Assembly: GCA_030448245.1 (NCBI GenBank)
Contig: JAUJNH010000003.1
Coordinates: 260,829-324,828, forward strand
Length of the DNA: 64,000 nt
Direction of reading: 5' to 3'
Source: Acidimicrobiales bacterium
Lineage (GTDB): Bacteria > Actinomycetota > Acidimicrobiia > Acidimicrobiales > JAUJNH01
Shown here: in pieces, positions 21,219 through 28,832 of the stretch
Layout: every line of letters starts with the position of its first letter
Position numbering within the stretch: position 1 is the stretch's first letter
Notes under the pieces: generated by a model
What the model saw: only the letters and a program-made list of their open reading frames with translations
Databases searched by the model: none
Told to the model about the DNA's origin: nothing
Made by a program: the position numbers and the translations under genes

Positions 21219-22058
21219 TCAGGCCCGCAGGTCTCGGAGGGCCCCCACGGCGAGGGGGGCGATGGTCAGCAGGCCGAGGGCCGGCAGCGTGCAGGTGACG
21301 AGGGGGAAGAGCAGGAGGATCGGGACCCGACGGGCCCGCTCCTCGGCCCGGTGCCGCCTGGCCGTGCGCGCCTCGGTGGCCAACCGGTCGAGGCTGGGCC
21401 CGAGCGCGGTGCCGTGGCGGGCCGCGTCGGCGAGAGCGGCCAGCAGCGGGCGGACGCTGTCGCCCGCGCGGCCAAGGGTGGACGGCACCTCGTCCAGCAC
21501 GTCCGGCAGGCGCCGGCCGTCCCTGGCCGCGGCGACGGCAGCCGCTCCCAGGGCGGCAGCCAGCGCACCGCGGCCACGGCGCCCGACCGCGGTTACGGCG
21601 AGCGACGCGGTCAGACCGGCGGCCACCCCCAGCCCGAGGAGGTCGATGACCTCGGGCAGCTCGTCGAGGACGGCTCGCTCGGCCGCACCCCGGTCGCGGC
21701 CCCGCCTGGCCCGGAGGACCAGCGCCGGCAGGGCACCGAGGAGCAGGCCCAGCGGCCAGGCCGCCGGCAGGACGACCACCGCGACGCCGCCGACCACGAG
21801 TCCGGCGCCCAGCGCGCCCGGGTCGGCTGGCACCGGCACCGGGCGGCCAAGTGCCTGGGCTGCACCGCGAGCCGCGCCCGACCCGAGGCGGCGAAGCAGG
21901 CTCGAGCACCCGGCGCTGGCCCGCCCGGGCTTGGCGGGGATCGAGCGGCCGCGAGGCGGCCGACCGGCGTCTGCGGTCCCGCCCGTCGGCGGAAAGCCGA
22001 AGCCGGTGAAGCCCGCGACCAGCATCGCCCAGGCCACGGCGACAGCGGTCTGCTTCAT
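21219..22058 (-). CDS. TadC-like type II secretion F-domain protein
   Basis: 279 residues with N-terminal and C-terminal membrane segments around a cytosolic GspF-type helical domain (LDELPEVIDLLGLGVAAGLTASLAVTAV ... LADAARHGTALGPSLDRLATEARTARRHRAEERARRVPILLLFPLVTCTLPALGLLTIAP). RAEERARRVPILLLFPLV is a typical T2SF/TadC end. It pairs with TadB as the inner-membrane platform of the Tad machine. The ATG overlaps the tadB stop by four bases. Confidence 0.85.
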   Translation of the reverse strand: MKQTAVAVAWAMLVAGFTGFGFPPTGGTADAGRPPRGRSIPAKPGRASAGCSSLLRRLGSGAARGAAQALGRPVPVPADPGALGAGLVVGGVAVVVLPAAWPLGLLLGALPALVLRARRGRDRGAAERAVLDELPEVIDLLGLGVAAGLTASLAVTAVGRRGRGALAAALGAAAVAAARDGRRLPDVLDEVPSTLGRAGDSVRPLLAALADAARHGTALGPSLDRLATEARTARRHRAEERARRVPILLLFPLVTCTLPALGLLTIAPLAVGALRDLRA

Positions 22059-22916
22059 GCCGCCCCCGCCCGGGTGATCCGGGCCATCCAGGCCGCACCG
22101 GCGGCGTCGAGGCCCAGCCCGATCGCCAGGCAGGCCTGGCCCAGTGGAGAGCGGAGCAGCACCTCCGCCGTCCGCGGGTCACCAGCTGCCGCGAGGGCTG
22201 CAAAGGCCAGCGGCGCCAGGGTCAGCACGACAGCCGAGAGGCGGGCCTGGGTGGCCAGCGCCCGCACCTCACCCGCAACCGCCTGACGTTGGCGGAGCGT
22301 GAGCGCGACGCCGTCCAGCGCTCTCGATCCGCCGCCTCCAACCTCGCTGGCCAGGGTCAGGGCGGCCGCGGCGAGGCGAACGCCTGGGAGCGGACGCTCG
22401 GCCGCCCACCCGTCGAGGGCGGTGACGAGACCTGCCTCGGCCGCACGGTTGGCCACCAGCGCCAGGTCGGAGGCGATCGTCGGAGCCGACCCCGACGCGG
22501 CGGCCGCGAGGGCCACCGGCAGCGAGGCGCCGGCCCGGAGGCCTCGGGCCGTGGCCTCGAGCACCGGAGGCAGCCCGGCCTCGACGGCCGCCGCAGCCCG
22601 GCCCCGCCGGGCCCCGAGCAGCAGCCACGGCCCGCCGCTGGCGACGCCCAGACCGAGCAGGGCGGTCACCGGGCCGCCCCCGAGCCAGCCGAGCACCACG
22701 GCCGCCGTCGCCACGCCGGCCCACGCGCCAGCCCAGTGGCCGGGACGCCCGGGCATCGCGGCATCCTCGAGCCTGACTCGGAGCCACAACGGTCCTCGGG
22801 CCGCCGGCGCCCGGCTGACGAGGGCAGCCGCCCGAGCCCGCGCCGGTGCGGCCCGGCGCCGCCACCGCCGCCCAGGCGGTGGCGGCGGCCAGCGCGCCGG
22901 CCATCAGGCTCCGCAC
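22055..22916 (-). CDS. TadB-like inner-membrane platform protein, apparent frameshift near N-terminus
   Basis: The C-terminal part (22055 to about 22850) is a T2SF-like protein: LEATARGLRAGASLPVALAAAASG ... LTLRQRQAVAGEVRALATQARLSAVVLTLAPLAFAAL. The track starts it at a TTG, but a better start lies upstream in another frame: GTG 22916 with GGAGG five bases before it, giving VRSLMAGALAAATAWAAVAAP, the expected first membrane helix. Removing one base near 22850-22862 joins the frames into about 286 residues. The join is inferred and less certain than that in tadA. Confidence 0.72.
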
Positions 22917-23061
22917 CGCGCCTCCGCTCCGATCCTGCGACGACACACCACACGCCCGCCCTGCAGGCACCGCGTGCCCCGATGGATCAGCCCGGCCCCG
23001 GCTGCCTCCGGCCCGGGGCACGAGGACGTGGCACCGCCTGTGCGGGCTGGGCGCCTCGTCG

Positions 23062-24074
23062 TCATGCTGCGGCCGTCGGCACGGCGCGGCGAGCGCCTCG
23101 GCGGGCGCCGGCCAGGATCCGTCGGCCGTCGGCCAGCAGGCGGACGGGCACCGAGTCGGCGTCGGCCGTGGCGGCGCCGACCTCGGCCACGGCCGTGACC
23201 CGGCGGGCACCGTCGGCGCCTCGAGCCACGTGGACGACGGCGTCGACGGCAGCCGCGAGCTGGGCCCGGACCGCGCCCAGGGGAGGCCGACGCCGGCCAG
23301 CAGGACCAGGGTCTCGAGCCGGCGCAGGGCGTCGGCCGGACCGTTGGCGTGCACGGTGGCCAGACAGCCGGCGTGGCCGGTGTTGAGGGCCTGGAGCAGG
23401 TCGAGGGCTTCGCCGCCCCGGACCTCGCCGACGATCAGCCGGTCGGGCCGCAGGCGCAGGGCGCTGCGCACGAGGTCGCGCAGAGCCACCTCACCGATGC
23501 CTTCGGCGTTGGGCGGGCGGGCCTCGAGGCGCACGACGTGGGGCTGGGGGAGCCGCAGCTCGGCCGCGTCCTCGACCGTCACGACCCGCTCACCGGCCGG
23601 GGCGCACCCGGCGAGTGCGTTGAGCAGCGTCGTCTTGCCGGCGCCGGTGCCGCCGGCCACCACCAGGTTCCAGCCTGCGGTGACGGCGTCGGCCAGCAGC
23701 TCGGCGACGGGCTCGGCGCACCAGGCGGCGAGCGGCAGCGGCCGCACCGAGAAGCGGCGGACCGCCAGGCAGGGCCCGTCGACCGACACCGGCGCGACCA
23801 CGGCGTGGACGCGCGACCCGTCCGGCAGGCGGGCGTCGACGACGGGGCTCGACCGGTCGACCCGAAGGCCGAGGGGCGTCACGATCCGCTCGATCAGCAG
23901 CTCGACCTCGGACCGACTCAGCCGCCGCCCGGTGGCCACCAGCGCACCCTGCCGCTCGACCCACACGGACCCGTCCCCGTTCACCAGCAGGTCGGTGACC
24001 GCCGGATCCCCCGCCACCCCGCTGAGCGGCCCGAGATCAACCGGCCCCGGAACAGCATCCGCAGCCAGCGTCAT
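23062..24074 (-). CDS. tadA: TadA-like secretion ATPase, apparent frameshift near C-terminus
   Basis: From ATG 24074 (MTLAADAVPGPVDLGPLSGVAGDPAVTDLLVNGDGSVWVER) runs a CpaF/TadA ATPase with Walker A (VVAGGTGAGKTTLLNALAG), VVTVEDAAELRL, the Walker B-like RPDRLIVGEVRGGEALDLLQALNTGHAGCLATVHANGP, and histidine-box residues. It powers pilus assembly. After LLAGVGLP the frame shifts; restoring one base in the run at 23280-23283 continues as (L)GAVRAQLAAAVDAVVHVARGADGARRVTAVAEVG, the normal end of this family, stopping at 23062 (about 337 residues). It begins eight bases after the tadZ stop. Confidence 0.87.
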
Positions 24075-24081
24075 GCCGCCC

Positions 24082-24878
24082 TCACGCTCCACCGCCGCGG
24101 ACCGAGCGCCCGCCCGAAGGCCCACGAGGCGCGGCCGACCTGTCCCCCGACGACGGCCCGCAGCCGGCTCCGCCGGCGAGGAGCCTGAAGCCGCCCCGAG
24201 GGCGCTCCACCGTCGGAGGCGGGTCGGCCGGGAGGAGCCGTGGCCCGCCCCGCGCGCGCCGCAGGGCACGGGCGAGTCCCCGGGGGAGGGTGGTGCCGAG
24301 GAGGCCGGCGTCGGCGCGGCGTGCCACGGCTGGGTCCCACGGCACGACGGCCACGACGGGTACGCCCAACGCGGCCTCGACGTCGGCCGGGCCAAGGGCC
24401 CGCTCGGGCTCTTCGACCAGCACCACCCCACTCGGCCGAAGCGGTGCCGCCACGGCCCGGCGCAGCGCCAGGAAGCAGGGCCGGAGGACCAGCAGTGGCG
24501 CGCTGGCTGCCATGGCCAGGTCGACGGCCACACCGCCCCGGGTCCCGCTGCCGATCAGGCCCGCGTCCACGACCACAGCACCGCGCCCGGCCAGCGCCGC
24601 CGCCAGCGGCGGGCCGGTCTCGGCGGCCAGGTCGCCAGCCCCCTGGGCACGAGGCGGAGCCCGTGACCGGCCGCGACCTCGATCAGCTCCAGGCGGTCGC
24701 CCGCGACCCACTGGGTCAGGCCGACCGCAGGGTCAGGCAGGCCCAGCGCAGCCGGCAGGTCGCCGCCCAGGTCGACCAGCAGGGCCGAGCCGGCCTCGGC
24801 GGCCAGCAAGGTGGCCAAGGCGGCAGCCACGACGGTGGTGCCGCTTCCACCCTTCGACGACCAGCAGGTGACGAGCAT
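24082..24878 (-). CDS. TadZ/CpaE-like ParA-family protein, apparent frameshift
   Basis: MLVTCWSSKGGSGTTVVAAALATLLAAEAGSALLVDLGGDLPAALGLPD is a deviant Walker A (KGGSGTT) ParA/MinD fold as in TadZ and mycobacterial Ssd (Rv3660c). The frame breaks after LRLVPRG; adding one G to the run at 24639-24643 continues AGDLAAETGPPLAAALAGRGAVVVDAGLIGSGTRGGVAVDLAMAASAPLLVLRPCFLALRRA, completing about 265 residues. TadZ localises the Tad machine at the pole or septum. It heads the Tad operon and is divergent from a HAD hydrolase, the same order as in M. tuberculosis. Confidence 0.82.
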
Positions 24879-24956
24879 GGCGCTCCCCGGAGCAGGGGCG
24901 TCGAAGCCTCAAGAAGAGCCGTGACGCAACGAGACGCTGCACGGGGAGGTGAACAG

Positions 24957-25843
24957 ATGCGAAACTACCTCTCGGGCTTGAAGAGGTCAACCCCTAACCT
25001 CGTCGCGGTGGAGGCGGCCTTCTTCGACCTCGACAAGACGGTCATCGCCAGCGCGCCGATGGTGGCCTTCGGGCGGCGGTTCTACGACGCCGGCCTGATC
25101 TCCCGGCGCACCATCCTGCGCGGCCTGTGGGGCCAGCTCGTCTACCTCCACCTGGGCGCCAGCGAGGAGAAGCTCACCCGCATGCGCGAGTCGGTCCTGG
25201 CCCTGAGCCGCGGCTGGGACCAGGGCAACATCAGCGCCATCGTCGAGGACTCGCTGACCTCGGTGGTCGAGCCCATCATCTACGCCGAGGCCCTCGAGCT
25301 GATGGCCGAGCACCGCAGGAAGGCCGACTGATCGTCATCGTCTCGGCGTCACCGGAGGAGATCGTCGCCCCGATCGGTCGCCTGCTCGACGCCGACGACG
25401 TCGTGGCCAGCCGGGCCGAGATCGACGGCGAGGGGCGCTACACCGGCAACGTCGCCTTCTACGCCTACGGGCCGTTCAAGGTCGACGCCATGATCGACCT
25501 GGCCGCCGAGCGTGGCATCGACCTGGCAGCGTCGTGGGCCTACTCGGACTCGTACACCGACCTCCCGATGCTCGAGGCCGTGGGCCACCCCGTAGCCGTC
25601 AACCCCGACCGGCCGTTGGCCAAGGCGGCGCGAGAGCGGGGGTTCGAGGTTCGCACCTTCGTGCGGCCCGTGCGGCTGCGGGACCGCCTGCCCGCCCACA
25701 CCGGCCAGGCCACGGGCGTCGTCGCCGGCGTGGCCGCCCTCAGCGTGGGTGCCGGGCTGTGGTGGCGTTCGGCCCGCCGGCTCAGCTCACTCGCAGCTTC
25801 TTCGCCGCCAGGGCGCCCAGGGCGACGAGCATGGCCAGGATGA
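24957..25843 (+). CDS. HAD-IB family hydrolase (SerB-like), apparent frameshift
   Basis: ATG 24957 follows GGGAGG at a good distance. Motif I is AAFFDLDKTVIA. The first ORF ends in HRRKAD-stop at 25331, but the +2 frame continues without a gap as LIVIVSASPEEIVAPIGRLLDADDVVASRAEIDGEGRYTGNV and contains motif III/IV YSDSYTDLPMLEAVGHPVAVNPDRPL. One missing G near 25317-25323 (AAGG to AAGGG) would give HRRKGRLIVIVSASPEEIV, a typical HAD-IB sequence, for about 295 residues. A C-terminal hydrophobic segment (TGVVAGVAALSVGAGLWW) may anchor it. It is divergent from tadZ as Rv3661 is from Rv3660c. Confidence 0.85.
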
Positions 25844-25857
25844 GGAGCTTCTTCACG
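25782..25857 (-). CDS. Possible DLW-39-like very small membrane protein
   Basis: On the minus strand a GTG at 25857 opens a 24-codon ORF, VKKLLILAMLVALGALAAKKLRVS. This lysine-flanked single helix resembles the small DLW-39-type proteins annotated in actinobacteria (KKLL...AAKKLR). It overlaps the 3' end of the HAD gene on the other strand, and no strong ribosome binding site was seen. Reported as a possibility only. Confidence 0.3.
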
Positions 25858-25913
25858 AGGAGCCGAGGGTAGCCGGTGCCCACAGGCCGGTCGGGGCCCC
25901 TACGATCCGGAGC

Positions 25914-26006
25914 GGAGGTGTCCGAGTACCTGGTGGGCTCCGCCGCCTTCAACGCGGTCGGGGCAGGCGATCCCTGCCCGGCGGGTTCGATTCCCGTCCA
26001 CCTCCG
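25914..26006 (+). tRNA. selC: tRNA-SeC (anticodon UCA)
   Basis: A 93-nt class II tRNA: acceptor GGAGGTG pairs with CACCTCC, discriminator G, anticodon stem GCCGC/GCGGT around the loop CTTCAAC (anticodon TCA, reads UGA). There is a long variable arm GGGCAGG-CGATC-CCTGCCC and T arm GCGGG-TTCGATT-CCCGT. The D arm GAGTACC-TGGT-GGGCTC has the short TGGT loop and extended stem (with one bulged A) typical of bacterial tRNA-Sec. CCA is not encoded. Two oddities: the eighth acceptor pair expected for Sec is a T.C mismatch in this register, while the flanks extend the stem outwards by two more pairs (gc...gc). An opal-suppressor tRNA-Ser is the alternative, less likely given the D arm. Confidence 0.85.
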
Positions 26007-26010
26007 CAAT

Positions 26011-26258
26011 GCCTCGGGGGAGGGCCAAAGCCCTCCCCCGAACCCCCCTCCGGCGCCCTCGCCGCGGCACGCAGCTGTCGGGCGGGCGAAGCCCGCCCTC
26101 AAGCGGCTCAGACGCCGTGCCGCGCAAGCCTCGGGGGGAGGGCCAAAGCCCCCCCCCCCCCCCCCCCGAACCCCCTCCGGCGCAGCGTCCGCGGCACTTG
26201 AGCTGTCGGGCGGGCGGAGCCCGCCCTCAAGCGGCTCAGACGCCGCGCCGCTCGAGCC
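26011..26258. repeat. Two tandem copies of a ~120-bp GC-rich hairpin element, second with a 19-base C run
   Basis: Copy 1 (26011-26127) and copy 2 (26128 to about 26258) share the order gcctcggggg..agggccaaagccc, ccctccggcg, gtcgggcgggcg/cgaagcccgccc and aagcggctcagacgccg. Each holds two strong hairpins (GGGGGAGGGC-CAAA-GCCC.. and GGGCGGGC-GAA/GGA-GCCCGCCC). In copy 2 the first hairpin's 3' arm is replaced by an uninterrupted run of 19 C at 26149-26167, whose length is probably unreliable. I see no gene in 26007-26449; the short ORFs there are artefacts of the composition. Confidence 0.85.
26015..26040 (+). terminator. Strong hairpin after the tRNA gene
   Basis: CGGGGGAGGGC-CAAA-GCCCTCCCCCG is a perfect 11-bp stem with a four-base loop, nine bases after the tRNA. 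No T-tract follows, so it may be a GC-type terminator or a processing boundary. Confidence 0.6.
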
Positions 26259-26307
26259 CCTACGCGAACATGCGGCCGGGGTGGAGCCCAAGACGGGTGG
26301 CGGCCTC

Positions 26308-26403
26308 CTGACCCGGAGCGAGTTCTCTGTCTGAGCGAAGGGCAGGGGGCCGCCGCCCGTCCGCCGCGGCGGCCTGACCCGGAGCGAGTTCTCTGTCTGA
26401 GCG
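26308..26403. repeat. 30-bp direct repeat, 66 bp apart
   Basis: ctgacccggagcgagttctctgtctgagcg occurs at 26308-26337 and again, identical, at 26374-26403. Both copies are followed by GC-rich sequence. They lie between the tRNA/hairpin element and the 3' end of the sigma factor gene. Function unknown; they may belong to a transcription-termination or intergenic repeat. Confidence 0.8.
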
Positions 26404-26449
26404 GAAACCGGGGGGCCGCGCCATCCGCCGCGGGGTGAAAGCGGTCGGC

Positions 26450-27387
26450 TCAGACGGTCAGGAGGTCGCGGGCGCCGGTGTCGGAGCTCGGGTGGCGGAG
26501 CTTCGACATCGCCCTTGCCTCGATCTGGCGGATCCGCTCGCGGGTGAGGTTGAAGTGCTCGCCCACCTCTTCGAGCGTCCGGGGCTCGCCCCGGTCGAGC
26601 CCGAAGCGCAGGCGCAGGATCTCCCGTTCGCGCTCGTCGAGGGGCGAGAGGAGGCGGGTGATCTCGTCGGGAAGCAGGGCGGTGGCCGCCGTCTCGAACG
26701 GTGACTCGGCCGAGCGGTCCTGGACGACGTCGCCGAGCTCGGCGTCGCCGTCCTCCCGCAGGGGCTCCGACAGCGAAAGGGGCTCGAGGGCGAAGCGCAG
26801 GGCCTCGGTCACCTTCTCCTCGGGCATCTCGACCTCGATCGACAGCTCGTACTGGGTCGGGGGCGCCCGAACTTCAGCTCGAGGCGGGACCGGGCCTTCT
26901 GCAGGCGGGCCAGGGTGTCGCCGGCGTGCACGGGCAGCCGGATGGTGCGGCCGGTGTTGGCGATGCCCCGGGTGATGGCCTGGCGGATCCACCACGTGGC
27001 GTAGGTCGAGAACTTGAAGCCCTTGCGCCAGTCGAACTTCTCGACGGCGTGCATCAGCCCCAGGTTCCCCTCCTGGATGAGGTCGAGGAGGGGCAGGCCC
27101 GAGGCCTGGTACTTCTTGGCGATCGAGACCACCAGGCGGAGGTTCGACTCGACGAAGGCGTCGGTGGCCTCGTCACCGGCCCGGATCTGGCGCTTCAGCT
27201 CGCGCTTGCGGGCCGAGGTCATGTCCCGGCCCTTCTCCTCCAGCTCCTTGCGTGCTGCGTCGCCGACCTCGATGGCCTGTGCGAGCCGCACCTCGTCGTC
27301 CTTGGTGAGGAGGTTGAACTGGCCGATGTCAGTGAGGTAGAGCCTGACGAGGTCTTCCTCGTCTCGCTCAACACGCTCCTTCGGCAT
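26450..27387 (-). CDS. RNA polymerase sigma-70 factor, RpoD/group 1-2 type, apparent frameshift
   Basis: ATG 27387 opens [40 protein letters not shown] (region 1.2), then [62 protein letters not shown] (regions 2.1-2.4). The frame breaks after LELKFG; one extra G at 26865-26867 continues [25 protein letters not shown] (region 3). Region 4 is [49 protein letters not shown]. Corrected length is about 312 residues, without the long acidic N-terminus of some RpoD proteins. Whether it is the principal factor or a HrdB/SigB-like paralogue cannot be told from this window. The frameshift is probably a sequence error. Confidence 0.9.
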
Positions 27388-27558
27388 GCCGTTCGGAACC
27401 TTCCTTCCTGCTGTTGCTGCGGTGCTGCTGGCGCCCGGTGCGGGGCAAGGTGCTCGTCGGGTGCGGGTGGGGCGGGATCGGGCCGCCTCGGCGGTAGCCC
27501 AACTGTACCGACGCGGTCAAGGGCCCCCCCGGACCGGTGCTCGCCACGATGCCCCACC

Positions 27559-28113
27559 TCAGCCGAGCAGCCCGCCGGCGTCGACCAGGAGGCACTCGAC
27601 CGACGCCTGGTGGGCCACCGCCCGCTCCACGTCGGCCCGGGTGCGCAGGAGTCGCTGGAGCAGGCGCTCACCGGCCTGCTGGTCGTCGGCCTCGTCCCGC
27701 AGCACCAGGCGCAGCGTCCGGATGGTCGGGCCGTCGCTCACCGGCGACGCCGTCTCGAGGTGGCTGGCGTGGGCGGCGGCCAGCCGGGGCAGCAGCGCAC
27801 GGTGCACGCCGGCCAGCCGCTCGATCGTCCCGGTGGCGCCGGCGAGCACCTCGACGGCCTGCTCGACGCCGGCCGAGGCCGGCCCGACCCACCTTTCCGC
27901 GTCGACGTCGTGGAGCGTGGGCAGCCGCTCGCCCCACAGCGCGGCGTGCCAGCCGTGGTGCGAGGCCTGGGTGGCCAGGGCGATCTTCACCTCGGGCTCG
28001 GGCACGGTGGCCACCCACCCGCCCAGGATCTCGAAGAGCCGGGCGTCAAGCCACCGCGCTGCGCCCGCCCGCCGGGCCGTGCCGTGCAGGTCCAGCCGCC
28101 CCTCCTCCCCCAC
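27559..28113 (-). CDS. Unrecognised helical protein, possibly ferritin-like
   Basis: About 184 residues from the GTG at 28113 (VGEEGRLDLHGTARRAGAARWLDARLFEILGGWVATVPEPEVKIALATQASHHGWHAALWGERL). The track start at 28629 is a shadow of the TetR gene. The protein looks all-helical, with spaced acidic and His residues (E..K..LATQASHHGWHAALW; HRALLPRLAAAHASHLE; LRLVLRDEADDQQAGERLL). This is suggestive of a four-helix, ferritin-like bundle, but no canonical E-x-x-H pair is certain. It lies between tetR and the sigma factor gene on the same strand. Function unknown. Confidence 0.6.
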   Translation of the reverse strand: MGEEGRLDLHGTARRAGAARWLDARLFEILGGWVATVPEPEVKIALATQASHHGWHAALWGERLPTLHDVDAERWVGPASAGVEQAVEVLAGATGTIERLAGVHRALLPRLAAAHASHLETASPVSDGPTIRTLRLVLRDEADDQQAGERLLQRLLRTRADVERAVAHQASVECLLVDAGGLLG

Positions 28114-28199
28114 GGGCGGCGACCCTACCGACCGGGCCGGCCGCCACCGGGTGACGATCGCGCCGTCGGCTTCTGCGTGTGCGCCGGCCTCGGTGGCGC

Positions 28200-28832
28200 T
28201 CAGGTCGAGTCGGGGCCGAGGAGGCCTCTGGTGAGGTGATCGCACGCCTGGCCGAAGAGCACCTCGACCGGCGGGAGGCCGAGGTTCGGGTGGCTGATCA
28301 GCAACGACGTGCAGCCGTGCACGACGGCCCACAGCTCGAGGGCCACCGGGAACGGCTCGAGGCCCGGCTCCAGCAGGCCGGTGGCGATCAGGTCGGCCGC
28401 GTTCTGCAGCAGGTGGGCGAAGGCCGCCGACTCCATCAGCTGCTCCGGCCCGAAGCCCTTCGGCGCCGACTCCGGCTTCTGCATGAACAGCACCCGGTAG
28501 TGCTCGGGGTGCTCGACGCCGAACCGGGCGTAGGCCAGGCCCCGGGCCCGGATGCGGTCGAAAGGGTCTTCGAGACCGGCGGCGGCCGACTCGATGGCCT
28601 GGTCGAGGGCGGCGAACAGCTGCTGGCACACGTCGAAGATGAGCGTGTCCTTGTCCGGGAAGTGCAGGTAGACCGACGGCGGCGAGACCCCGACGTCGGC
28701 GGCCACCGCCCGGATGGTCACCTTCTCTACATCGCCGCTCTCCACCAGCAGCCGGGCGGCGGCGTCGAGGATGTCCTGGCGGAGCAGGCCGCCCTCGCCC
28801 CGCCGGGAGCGGGAGCGGGCGCGGGTGCTCAT
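28200..28832 (-). CDS. TetR family transcriptional regulator
   Basis: 210 residues. The N-terminal HTH is RQDILDAAARLLVESGDVEKVTIRAVAADVGVSPPSVYLHFPDKDTLIFDV, a standard TetR_N domain. The C-terminal ligand domain (about 90-205) includes FGVEHPEHYRVLFMQKPES, as in TetR_C_33 types. It is encoded directly after the MMPL exporter, overlapping it by four bases at its own start (ATGA), so it should regulate that transporter. The candidate operator is upstream of the MMPL start. Confidence 0.93.
   Translation of the reverse strand: MSTRARSRSRRGEGGLLRQDILDAAARLLVESGDVEKVTIRAVAADVGVSPPSVYLHFPDKDTLIFDVCQQLFAALDQAIESAAAGLEDPFDRIRARGLAYARFGVEHPEHYRVLFMQKPESAPKGFGPEQLMESAAFAHLLQNAADLIATGLLEPGLEPFPVALELWAVVHGCTSLLISHPNLGLPPVEVLFGQACDHLTRGLLGPDST

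Noticed and set aside
22950-23064. 57-codon ORF beginning at the tadA stop (MTTRRPARTGG...)
   Set aside because: Ends within the tadB leader, has no family resemblance, and the GGAGG-preceded GTG at 22916 is a better tadB start.
25320-25340. TGA at 25329-25331 in the HAD phosphatase considered as a second selenocysteine codon
   Set aside because: Reading through gives SSSSRRHRR... rather than HAD sequence, whereas the +2 frame continues the family exactly; a missing base explains it.
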